Assembly (NCBI GenBank): GCA_023417745.1
Contig: JAEZEM010000126.1
Span: 1 to 43,859, forward strand
Source: Pseudomonadota bacterium
GTDB lineage: Bacteria > Desulfobacterota > Desulfovibrionia > Desulfovibrionales > Desulfovibrionaceae
Length of the DNA: 43,859 nucleotides
Direction of reading: 5' to 3'
This document shows positions 25,801 through 32,260 of this stretch, piece after piece. Position 1 is the first letter of the stretch. The number at the start of each line of letters is the position of its first letter. The notes beneath the pieces were generated by a model. It saw only the letters and a list, made by a program, of their open reading frames with translations, did not search any database and was not told the DNA's origin. The position numbers and the translations under genes were made by a program.

Positions 25801-27331
25801 CTCGTCTTGTTTCTTTGAAAGGATTCAACAATGGCACTTTATTTGGCAAGCTTATGATATTTTTTCTTGTTGGAATACTTCAAAAATTAGTTCTTTTGAT
25901 ATAAGTACGTTGCAAAATATAAATATTATTCAAACACACAATGGTGAGGAATTCAAAGTTTGGAAATCATCTAGTCTTACAGCATCTCTTGTGGAATACG
26001 CTCGAGTTACATTAGATTTTGAGAAAGCACTTCAAGTAGCTAATAACTGTTTAGACAATGGTATGATCGATCTGAGTATAGAGATTGTTGCCATACAGTT
26101 TTTGTTATTTGTTGACAGAATGACGTTCAAAGAAAGAGTTAAACATGTATGTTTGTTGATGCAATATGGTTTTGCTTCCCAGGTGTCTTCTTGCCATACA
26201 CCATTGATAGGATTGTGTGCATCCCTGTGCAATGCAATAATGTCTAAGCATATCTGGATGGAAATATCTAGAGATTATATATCTACAATTAAGATCAAAT
26301 CAATCGATATGGCAATTTCTGTTTCAATACTTTTATCGAACATCGAGCCATCTTTTCTTGATGTTTTGTTAGAAATTCCTAAAAGTCAAATTGCTAAGGA
26401 AAATTATACCGTTATCGGAATACCGCAACAACTTAGTCACGATATTGTTCTTTTTTTCCGTTGTGTTGGGCTGCGAGAAGGTGTTCGTCATTCATGTGAT
26501 CTTCATTATTTACTGAGAAAGAAGTGGAGAATTGTCTATGAGATTGATAATGACTTAAAAAAACTTGCCGGAATTTTTATGTCGTTGGCGCTTTCTCTTG
26601 AAGGGATTTCCAAGAATTTTTTTGGACTAAGTGAAAAATTTATAAAAAAAATAGATCGGGATAAAAAGATACTGCTAAAATGCTCAAATTGTATTTCTTC
26701 TGTATCAAAGACCCGTCCGATTGACATGAATAAGTTGTCTTACAAATTATTTAATTATATCTATGGCCTCAATGATCTTAAACCTGGAATCGCAAAATCA
26801 TATCGCAAAGATTTTTTTATTTTTATTAGAAGAAACACTAAGCATAGAAAGTTTCTGACTCAAGAATTTTCAAAATATATTGCAGATTTGAAAAATAAAA
26901 TAAACTCGAAGGCTGGGTGCGAAAATGAAATTAATATTGTTAATTGTTTGACAAGGGATAGTGAGTTCAGTGAAGATGTTTATGTTTATGCAGATTCTTT
27001 AACGCGTCTTTTTATACGCGATATAATTCTTAACGCACAACACTCTGATAAAAGACTGCATAGATTCGATAGTCCTAATTTCTCTGCTCGTCTCTGGTGG
27101 AAGTGCAAGCTGGCAAAAGATAAAAGTTTTTTTGAATTAAAATTTTATAATTCCTGTAGCTGTAAAAGTATTTCTTTGGGGATATCACCCGAGATGCGTC
27201 ATTTTGAAAAAATGGGTGGCCATTACTCAACTCGAGTAATTTACTCGAGATCGTATAAAACGCAAATTGCTGTTATATCTTTGAGATTGCCATTGGCAGT
27301 AAATCTTATTAGTGGAGGAGATGGAGCATGA
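22820..27331 (+). CDS. Giant multidomain sensor: GHKL ATPase + phosphoribosyltransferase-like + degenerate GHKL
   Basis: The 1503-aa protein is cytoplasmic and very AT-rich in coding. Residues about 40-115 look like a STAS-like alpha/beta fold (YIVIDFSDTIWSDPQPL). A GHKL ATPase follows: N-box IYETMLNTYKHAYNS (202-216) and G1 ISDAGCGLIG (271-280), then a lid-like KKRVTSLATGLQQI. The middle (about 480-800) is unassigned. Residues about 800-960 resemble a type I phosphoribosyltransferase: the PRPP-loop strand NAIVFDDDIVEGKYISEI (from about 906), LGANNIYSICLLDR, and upstream LLIFPLHYATERIY. The C-terminus (about 1390-1500) has an N-box-like LFIRDIILNAQHS but lost the G1 glycines. It overlaps the receiver-phosphoesterase gene by 4 nt. 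It likely senses a signal and drives the partner's receiver. Confidence 0.7.
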   Translation: MSDDAFVTSSNKINLPRAWLELDNIIKIDDIYQKARDNANDYIVIDFSDTIWSDPQPLLMLSSALPELSQLTEIQINLGTIGDEDHDIFLKFLATEGFLEAYAQCVNRICIIHDQNPLVSNNYSEIKKIISQIAHIQHSYGNHSMVCIKTKIINLEGCHSQDNIVDEVERLTDEVRGNIRDCQAIKSINARDKIFQKIRKIIYETMLNTYKHAYNSTRRPYSIYARIRYPRGVSTPQPNSVILYQENEWERIPTLNESFRSDSLNWFELYISDAGCGLIGNTDGVANKSNAKNDDLKLFVQRMLGNDVECLKVDGNKKRVTSLATGLQQINLMLAFDADYTRIFTNNEWIGGVNTYNQETCQTNIETKKVFPFKFRRNNAVQNLVPGTSYCFRLNIRTEDINFDKEVWVTPDSSFKKYILDMINCQSICEFHLNWDVVDALFDKSCGCPSIKEKEFSLSASQDGVLLVRPPRNFNKQHLEYWTTRFAGDVVEKSSLPFEKLIFCDLSPFLAIITYSLLQLQTFNKTNKKDIYLISRSWQVSVLTKGDGESSFSNNYILAKSFYHAIISSLGTCYFYKIRDLDSEIISKNLNKFQSISGAIAWNADSMDKKIITQYISIEDILGDVCKRYICYRSLQRMLYFVGDVNLLCCDDLIDSLYRELKSRRFSGRHGSNNVAISSVILSSETLKNFAAENDLKRLISLSIFIHKEYSITKTCQDIDFSCLHVISALNWPLKEECTSRTEFRRICNTPCIVRVDQEKSILFEDDDIRNKSDMYHSFEQLDCLRIGHFVNHTRHEILALNTVSAYLRSAATYTELIKWLYLQIKTLLFLAPNTLLIFPLHYATERIYRTLQEDQQFKDLIKSLALIHVSFQKESRSTVLKLTPSSQAKIFDAVNSIKNINSKFNAIVFDDDIVEGKYISEISFFLKSLGANNIYSICLLDRTGFPIYEHERKIYTSTHKRYWNFDIPTIGSKNHCILCEALNNVLQFSRMGYSSCFFERIQQWHFIWQAYDIFSCWNTSKISSFDISTLQNINIIQTHNGEEFKVWKSSSLTASLVEYARVTLDFEKALQVANNCLDNGMIDLSIEIVAIQFLLFVDRMTFKERVKHVCLLMQYGFASQVSSCHTPLIGLCASLCNAIMSKHIWMEISRDYISTIKIKSIDMAISVSILLSNIEPSFLDVLLEIPKSQIAKENYTVIGIPQQLSHDIVLFFRCVGLREGVRHSCDLHYLLRKKWRIVYEIDNDLKKLAGIFMSLALSLEGISKNFFGLSEKFIKKIDRDKKILLKCSNCISSVSKTRPIDMNKLSYKLFNYIYGLNDLKPGIAKSYRKDFFIFIRRNTKHRKFLTQEFSKYIADLKNKINSKAGCENEINIVNCLTRDSEFSEDVYVYADSLTRLFIRDIILNAQHSDKRLHRFDSPNFSARLWWKCKLAKDKSFFELKFYNSCSCKSISLGISPEMRHFEKMGGHYSTRVIYSRSYKTQIAVISLRLPLAVNLISGGDGA

Positions 27332-28737
27332 TTTACAAAATCCTTGTTGTCGATGACGAAATTGAGTCTCGTCAAAGTTTTTACAACCGTCTTTTTGTCA
27401 TGTCGCAGGAATTGTTTGGAATGAAATTTCATGTTGATTATGTTCGTGATCCTAGAAATATAGCGGATTATTTGAAAACTATGCGTTATGATGCTATACT
27501 TGCGGATGTCGTACTTGAGCCGAAATGGAATTTTAATTTGGAGACTCTTTACTTGCTAATTCAATCGTCCATTTCAAGATCTTCTCCTATCCTTTTGGTA
27601 AGTAAGACATGGAACGATGCCAATGATGATACATTGAATAAAGCATTGATTTCACAAAACTGGAAAGCTTTTCTTTATTGGGATTCTTTTGAAAGCAGCA
27701 ATCCCAAGGATATGGAATTCAATGCGAATCAGCTTCGAGGAGTGCTAAAGCAGCAAGAAAATATTAATCCTATGCAAAAAGTGTTGTCTGATATCGATAA
27801 CGAGATAAGAATTGTTCATTTTTCTGATATACATGCTGGCTCAGGCGAATTTTCGGACCCATTTATAGTCGTAGAACATTCTGCCAATGCAATACTTGAA
27901 CGCTGGAATGCTCCACCTCATTTTGTATGTGTAAGTGGAGATATAACTGATTCGGGTACTCCTGATCAATTTAAACTTGCTTCTGATCTTTTTGAGTCAT
28001 TTCTTAATATACTTGAGAAGCCTATTGTCCTTTTTGTCCCAGGAAATCATGACTATTGTCTCCCATTGGCTTTATCTGCGCAATCGTGCTGGAACAAAAA
28101 ACAATCTAAATTTATAAAAAGTAACCGTATCGTGTTGCCTTCTTTGGTTGATTTTTCATTGAGACCGTACAGCGATTTTAGATCGCTATTTAATTTACGT
28201 TATGAGTTTGATTTTTTTCATAATAACGGATCTTGGCTTATAGATTTCTTTGTGGACGCTGGGATTTTATTGTATGGCATCAATACAAATGCTTTGTCAT
28301 TTCCTTTTTCCCCACCAACAGGGCTTTTGCCAGAAGGCGCTTTTAAGGATATTTTTACAAAGCTTTCACGCCTTCAACGTCGACATAAAGACATTGTCAC
28401 CCTTGGTATGTTTCATCATTCTCCTCTTGACTTTGTAGATATTGAATGTGTTAAAAATCCAGAATTTTTTGAAAAAATGTTTTCCGGTGGAGGCAATATA
28501 AAGACAAATCTCATTTTGTGTGGGCATATTCATAAACAAAAGTCTGATGTCCAGCATATGGTAAAATACAATTGCAACTTGTTGACGTCATCTTCCTTGA
28601 CTAAAGAAGAGTCTGGTGTGTTTAGAGGTTTTAATTTGTTAAAGATTAACATCAAAGAAAAGATGGCTTCTGTTTTGAGTGTAGAAATTCAAGGTGATAC
28701 TATGAATAGGTTCAAAGAAACGGAAATACCTTTATAA
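27328..28737 (+). CDS. Receiver domain fused to calcineurin-like metallophosphoesterase
   Basis: The ATG overlaps the preceding stop (ATGA) and follows GGAGGAG. The 469-aa protein has two parts. Residues 1-140 are a receiver: D9/D10 in LVVDDE, phosphoacceptor D60 in AILADVVLE, S92 in LLVSKTW and K113. Residues 158-440 are a complete calcineurin-type phosphoesterase: D167-x-H169 (HFSDIHAG), G204-D205 (VSGDITD), G239-N-H-D242, H363/H364 (MFHHSPLD) and G399-H400-x-H402. All metal ligands are present, so it should be an active nuclease, nucleotidase or protein phosphatase. Receiver control of a phosphoesterase is unusual. I infer it is the effector of the operon, released or activated by phosphotransfer from the 1503-aa ATPase. 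Confidence 0.85.
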   Translation: MIYKILVVDDEIESRQSFYNRLFVMSQELFGMKFHVDYVRDPRNIADYLKTMRYDAILADVVLEPKWNFNLETLYLLIQSSISRSSPILLVSKTWNDANDDTLNKALISQNWKAFLYWDSFESSNPKDMEFNANQLRGVLKQQENINPMQKVLSDIDNEIRIVHFSDIHAGSGEFSDPFIVVEHSANAILERWNAPPHFVCVSGDITDSGTPDQFKLASDLFESFLNILEKPIVLFVPGNHDYCLPLALSAQSCWNKKQSKFIKSNRIVLPSLVDFSLRPYSDFRSLFNLRYEFDFFHNNGSWLIDFFVDAGILLYGINTNALSFPFSPPTGLLPEGAFKDIFTKLSRLQRRHKDIVTLGMFHHSPLDFVDIECVKNPEFFEKMFSGGGNIKTNLILCGHIHKQKSDVQHMVKYNCNLLTSSSLTKEESGVFRGFNLLKINIKEKMASVLSVEIQGDTMNRFKETEIPL

Positions 28738-28872
28738 TGTTTTATCCGAAAGGGCGTTGTTGGTGTTCTGGCCTCACGGGCTTGCAGTTTCATGCATAAG
28801 TTTGACACTTTTGGGGCTCCCCAAAAAGCACCGTCTACTAAACGTTGTCTTAGTAAGGTTGTTACCAAATAA

Positions 28873-28939
28873 TCACCAAAAGAATAGCCAATTGCTCAAT
28901 ACTACGCAGTGTTCTTTTGTTGGCTGGTCGCCAACAAAT
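28873..28939 (+). repeat. Element-end repeat, copy 1
   Basis: This matches 30833-30898 closely: AGAATAGCCAATTGCTCAAT, a variable centre, then TTGGCTGGTCGCCAACAAAT. It includes AGCCAA...TTGGCT and TTGGC-TGGTC-GCCAA inverted repeats. It sits about 50 bp before the tRNA fragment, where integrase arm or core sites are expected. Confidence 0.7.
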
Positions 28940-28986
28940 CAAATTGGCAGTACCTATAATATCAAATGATTAGCCAAATTTCACGT

Positions 28987-29032
28987 CTTCGTAATCAGCA
29001 GGTCTGGAGTTCGAGTCTCCATGCTGGCTCCA
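28987..29032 (+). repeat. tRNA-Thr(CGT) 3' half, att site copy 1
   Basis: The sequence runs from the anticodon loop (TTCGTAA) through the 3' anticodon stem TCAGC, the T-arm TGGAG-TTCGAGT-CTCCA, the acceptor strand TGCTGGC and the encoded TCCA end. The 5' half is missing, so this is a fragment left by integration into a tRNA-Thr gene. Position 31 (C at 28987) no longer pairs, marking where element sequence begins. Confidence 0.8.
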
Positions 29033-29040
29033 TGATTTCA

Positions 29041-29074
29041 AGGGGTTAGGACGTCAAAGTCCTGGCCCCTTTTT
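29041..29074 (+). terminator. Terminator behind the tRNA fragment, copy 1
   Basis: The stem AGGGGTTAGGAC/GTCCTGGCCCCT (12 bp, two T-G pairs) is followed by five T. It is the original tRNA terminator carried along with the fragment and is repeated at 31000. Confidence 0.85.
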
Positions 29075-29369
29075 CATTTTTCAGCGGGTCGTGCCTGTTG
29101 GCGCCGTTGGCGGATGGGATTTTTCCGCAATCCCACCCCCTCGGCCCTTTTGTCCTACTCAAACAAAAGCGCATGTTGGGTTAATCTCTTTCATTGTGCG
29201 TGTGCTTTGCACCTCTCTTTAAATATCGCCACAGCTCAATAATTACACCACTGTTTCTACGCCCTCGACGAAGCTTTCTCTTGACATTTTGACTATTTCG
29301 TGCTGTACAGCTCTGGCTTCTGCTATTAACAGCGTGATGTTGTACTTCAATCAAGGATCGAGTTTATGT

Positions 29370-30752
29370 ATGATAGAAAACAGAAAATTATTTTTTAAAA
29401 TACTGCGAATCTCACTTGTCATATTCGCAATCATTTTGGCCTGGGTACTTCTTGTCGGCATATTCAATATGGGACCATACGTTGTACTTTTTGTAACGAT
29501 TTTGGCAATTTGGGTTATAGTCCCTGGGACTTTGTTGGCCATAAGCGTTTCATTGTCAGTAACTTCTTTACTTACATTATTTAAAAATATTCAGCAGAAA
29601 AGAATAATGATCGATGCTCTTGGTTGTATCATCATGTCAATTGCTCTCGCTTTCCCTGCGTACAAAGTTATAAATATATACCTCGGACCGCAATATACCT
29701 TGTTATCGCTTCTCACGGAAAGAACTAAGCCGAATATTGGTAAAGTATACCTTGAGAGCGCTGGAGACTTTAATGACGGGCAGGCACGCGTTAATGAAAA
29801 TAAAAAGGTATATTCTATTGATAGAACAGGCTTAGAATTGCCTGTGTCAATAAAAACAATTGCTGTTAAATATAAGTCACAGTGGGAGACTGGGGCCAAA
29901 ACAGGTACTGGGTTTGACGATATAGTACCAGGAGAAGGATTCGAGAAGGTGGCCAAGCTAGATTACGGCAGTTTTGTTCGAGGCACGGCAGGAGTAATCG
30001 ACAAAACATCCGGACAGTTTGTTGCGCAATACGACGAGGTGAAACATTTTTCTCAAAATGTAGCCATCGCTTACAATCGGGGTCGGCCAGGGCTTATCAA
30101 TAAGCAAGGACAATGGGTTATAGAGCCTGGCGTGTACAAGGAAATTTGGCCTTTTCAATATGGTATGTCCAGAGTACGTTCAGGAGATAATTATGGTTTT
30201 ATAGACGAGAATGGAAAGCTTGTCATCGACACAACATACAACGACGCGCGAGACTTTAACGATATGGGGACAGCTCCTGTAAAAAAAATCCGCAAGGGCG
30301 GTGGAAACTGGGGGTTGATTTCGCGAGATGGAACCTAGATTCTTGAGCCAAAGTACGAGGAAATACTCCGCTATGGAGAAGGTTTCTACCCTGTCAAAGA
30401 TGCGAGAACGCCTAAGTATGGTTACTGTGATTGGTCTGGAAATGAAGTCATAAAGCCTCTTTATTTTAAGGTTAAGTCTTTTAATGATGGTCTCGCCGCC
30501 GTATACATCGACAAGAAAGGATGGGGTTATATTGATAAATCTGGAAATGTGATCATATCTTTTCAATTTTATGAAGCTAATGATTTTCACGAAGGCCTTG
30601 CGGCTGTTAGGGTTGACACACGAGGCTCAATGTTACGTCAATTGTTTATGAAATTTTTTGCTCCTACCATGGAATTTTCTGGAAAGTGGGGTTATATTGA
30701 CAAGAATGGGTGTTTGGCCATCTCTACGGTTGTGCAATCCAAACAAAAATAA
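29370..30752 (+). pseudogene. WG-repeat membrane protein, interrupted by an in-frame TAG
   Basis: The ATG at 29370 with AAGGA upstream is preferred to 29289. The first part encodes three transmembrane helices (roughly the first 100 residues) and then WG-type repeats such as YGFIDENGKLVID and WGLISRDG. A TAG at 30336-30338 ends the frame, but the same frame continues without any shift through GYCDWSGNEVI, WGYIDKSGNVII and WGYIDKNGC to 30752. Full length would be 460 codons. WG (KWG) repeats form beta-rich binding surfaces of unclear role. It is the only gene between the two tRNA-Thr fragments. Either it is a pseudogene or the TAG is read through. Confidence 0.75.
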
Positions 30753-30832
30753 AAGGATATTCCGATCTTGCTGTTTACAGTATTATCGGTCAAAGGTGAC
30801 AAGTGCCAGCAAAGTAATTTGAGCCGAATTAT

Positions 30833-30898
30833 TCGCCAAAGAATAGCCAATTGCTCAATCCCGCGCGAGAGTATTTTATTGGCTGATCGCCAACAAAT
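30833..30898 (+). repeat. Element-end repeat, copy 2
   Basis: Counterpart of 28873-28939, with the same AATAGCCAATTGCTCAAT start and TTGGCTGATCGCCAACAAAT end. The centres differ. Confidence 0.7.
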
Positions 30899-30945
30899 GA
30901 ATTTATTTATATAAATAAAATCAGTTAATTAACTAAGTCTTGTGG

Positions 30946-30991
30946 CTTCGTAATCAGCAGGTCTGGAGTTCGAGTCTCCATGCTTGCTCCA
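30946..30991 (+). repeat. tRNA-Thr(CGT) 3' half, att site copy 2
   Basis: Same tRNA 3' half as 28987-29032, with one change in the acceptor strand (TGCTTGC for TGCTGGC). It borders the chromosome and so is the outermost att site on the right. Confidence 0.8.
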
Positions 30992-30999
30992 GTATTTCA

Positions 31000-31032
31000 A
31001 GGGGTTAGGACGGTTAGTCCTAGCCCCTTTTT
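31000..31032 (+). terminator. Terminator behind the tRNA fragment, copy 2
   Basis: The stem AGGGGTTAGGAC/GTCCTAGCCCCT with a GGTTA loop is followed by a T tract. The loop differs from copy 1. Confidence 0.85.
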
Positions 31033-31197
31033 CGTTTTGCAGCGGGCCATGCCTGTTGGCGGACCCTATTTATCCGCAATACCCCCCCGGTAGACTGCGC
31101 GTTGGGACGGGACGGGCCTTGGGCGAGGAGAAACTGCGCGGACGCCGTGCCTTGCCGACCCGCTTTGCCAAAGTGGATTGGAAACAGCCGGGCCGAG

Positions 31198-31812
31198 CTA
31201 TTTGGCCGTGTCGCCGGCAAGGCTGCGAACCAGGGCCTCGAGCTGGGTCGCCAGGTCGGCGAGGTCCGCCTCGGCCAGTCCCGGCAGGGCGATGATCTGG
31301 CGCATGAGCTGGAAACCGGAGATGATCGAGAGCAGCATGGCCGCGCGCATCTCGGGCCTGTCGCCCTTGAACTGGTCGGCCACCGGTTTGAGGTAGCGCA
31401 TCGCGTTTTCACGCAGGATCTTCGCCGCCTGTTTGTTTGCCGCCGAGCGCAGCAGGATCAGGATGCCGTCCGGGGCCGGACCGGGCACGGATTTGGCGAT
31501 GAGCCGGGCGGCCAGCTCCTGGCTGAGTTTCGCGGGGTCGGAGTCCTGCTTTATGATCGCGTTTAAGATGCCGGGCCCGGACAGGGTCACCTCCACGACC
31601 TCTTCGAAGAGTTTTTCCTTTGAGCCGAAATAGCGGTTGACAAGCATCGCCGTCACGCCGGCGTTTTTCGCGATTTCTCGCACGCCGACGCCGTCGTAGC
31701 CGAAACGCGTGAAAGCCAGGCGGGCCGAATCCAAGATGGCTTGGCGCGTGGCCATGGCGTTGCGCTGTCGTTTGGGCGCTTCTTTCGGCGTTGGCTTTGT
31801 CTTTTTTTCCAC
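31198..31812 (-). CDS. TetR-family transcriptional regulator
   Basis: The GTG at 31812 follows GGGGAA and is preferred to the upstream frame start at 31953, giving 204 aa. After a basic tail (KKTKPTPKEAPKRQRNAM), the TetR HTH is clear: RQAILDSARLAFTRFGYDGVGVREIAKNAG, then the recognition helix VTAMLVNRYFGSKEKLF. The C-terminal ligand-binding part is hydrophobic and includes LLSIISGFQLMRQIIAL, like TetR_C domains of drug-efflux repressors. It is divergent from the FUSC/DUF1656/HlyD operon, so it most likely represses that operon and is released by the exported compound. A palindrome in the shared intergenic region (31970-31983) is the likely operator. Confidence 0.88.
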   Translation of the reverse strand: MEKKTKPTPKEAPKRQRNAMATRQAILDSARLAFTRFGYDGVGVREIAKNAGVTAMLVNRYFGSKEKLFEEVVEVTLSGPGILNAIIKQDSDPAKLSQELAARLIAKSVPGPAPDGILILLRSAANKQAAKILRENAMRYLKPVADQFKGDRPEMRAAMLLSIISGFQLMRQIIALPGLAEADLADLATQLEALVRSLAGDTAK

Positions 31813-32260
31813 GATGTTCCCCAGCAGCCGGAAACGGCTTGGCTGCCCCGTATCGGTTGTCGTTTGCGCCTGGCCGCTTCCCCCCCGAGAGCTTTGCGAC
31901 GAGGGCCAGGGCAACGCTACGCTCCCCCTGCGCGAGGGGAAGGGTGCGCGCAAGAATTTTTATGTATACGAATGTAGACATTCAGTCAAAAGAGGTCTAC
32001 AGGTGTAGAGAAAGTTGGTTCACGGTCTTTTGTCATGTGAAATTGAGCTCGGAATACCTGGAAAACTCCCCAATTTTACGAGGAAAAGCCTAGGAAGGCA
32101 AAGATGGGACACGCCGTGGGGCGCGCCTCTGTCGGGGTGCGTTTTGTCGCGGCGGTGTCGCTTTCGGTCCGGGGATTCGCGGCGGCTTCCAGGCGAAAAG
32201 CGAAACCCGGCGGAACGGCGGTGGAATGAAACCGTTCTATGGTCGAGGTATAATGACGTG
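31813..32260. other. Divergent control region of the efflux operon
   Basis: This 448-bp gap between the TetR gene and the permease gene holds no convincing gene, although long open frames cross it because of high GC. It contains the palindrome at 31970-31983 within an AT-rich patch (31950-32010) that must include promoter elements. The rest is GC-rich leader sequence. Confidence 0.5.
31970..31983. promoter_or_regulatory. Palindrome GAATGTAGACATTC, candidate TetR operator
   Basis: A perfect 6+2+6 palindrome in an AT-rich island within GC-rich DNA. TGTAGAC recurs as GTCTACA at 31995-32001, forming a second, wider inverted repeat. Both fit a TetR-family operator between divergent genes. Confidence 0.5.

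Larger units (their letters stand above)
28738..29369. other. Intergenic att region, left copy
   Basis: It contains a TTTTGGGG-CT-CCCCAAAA palindrome (28809-28826, possibly ending the upstream operon), the element-end repeat (28873-28939), the tRNA-Thr fragment (28987-29032) and its terminator (29041-29074). The last 300 bp holds the presumed promoter of the WG-repeat gene and nothing else that I can identify. Confidence 0.6.
1..30991. mobile_element. Integrated genomic island (left end outside window)
   Basis: The stretch is clearly AT-richer than the DNA after about 31,050. It carries restriction-modification genes, plasmid-type replication genes, two tyrosine recombinases and several orphan regulators. 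Its right edge is a tRNA-Thr 3' fragment followed by a terminator, the classic product of tyrosine-recombinase integration into a tRNA gene. No tRNA 5' half was found inside the window, so the left junction, with the rebuilt intact tRNA-Thr gene, is predicted to lie upstream of position 1. The island is probably a mosaic of several insertions rather than one unit. Confidence 0.7.
30753..31197. other. Right att region and island/chromosome junction
   Basis: It holds the second element-end repeat, the second tRNA-Thr fragment and its terminator. After 31032 the sequence turns GC-rich and includes CTGCGCGTTGGG (31096-31107), a partial match to the repeats at 128 and 37451. No gene until the TetR stop codon. 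Confidence 0.6.

Noticed and set aside
28809..28826. TTTTGGGGCTCCCCAAAA as an insertion-sequence inverted repeat
   Set aside because: No second copy or transposase nearby; it is more simply a 3' hairpin of the upstream operon.
30336..30338. Frameshift in the WG-repeat gene
   Set aside because: The frame before and after the TAG is the same, so it is a nonsense codon and not a frameshift.
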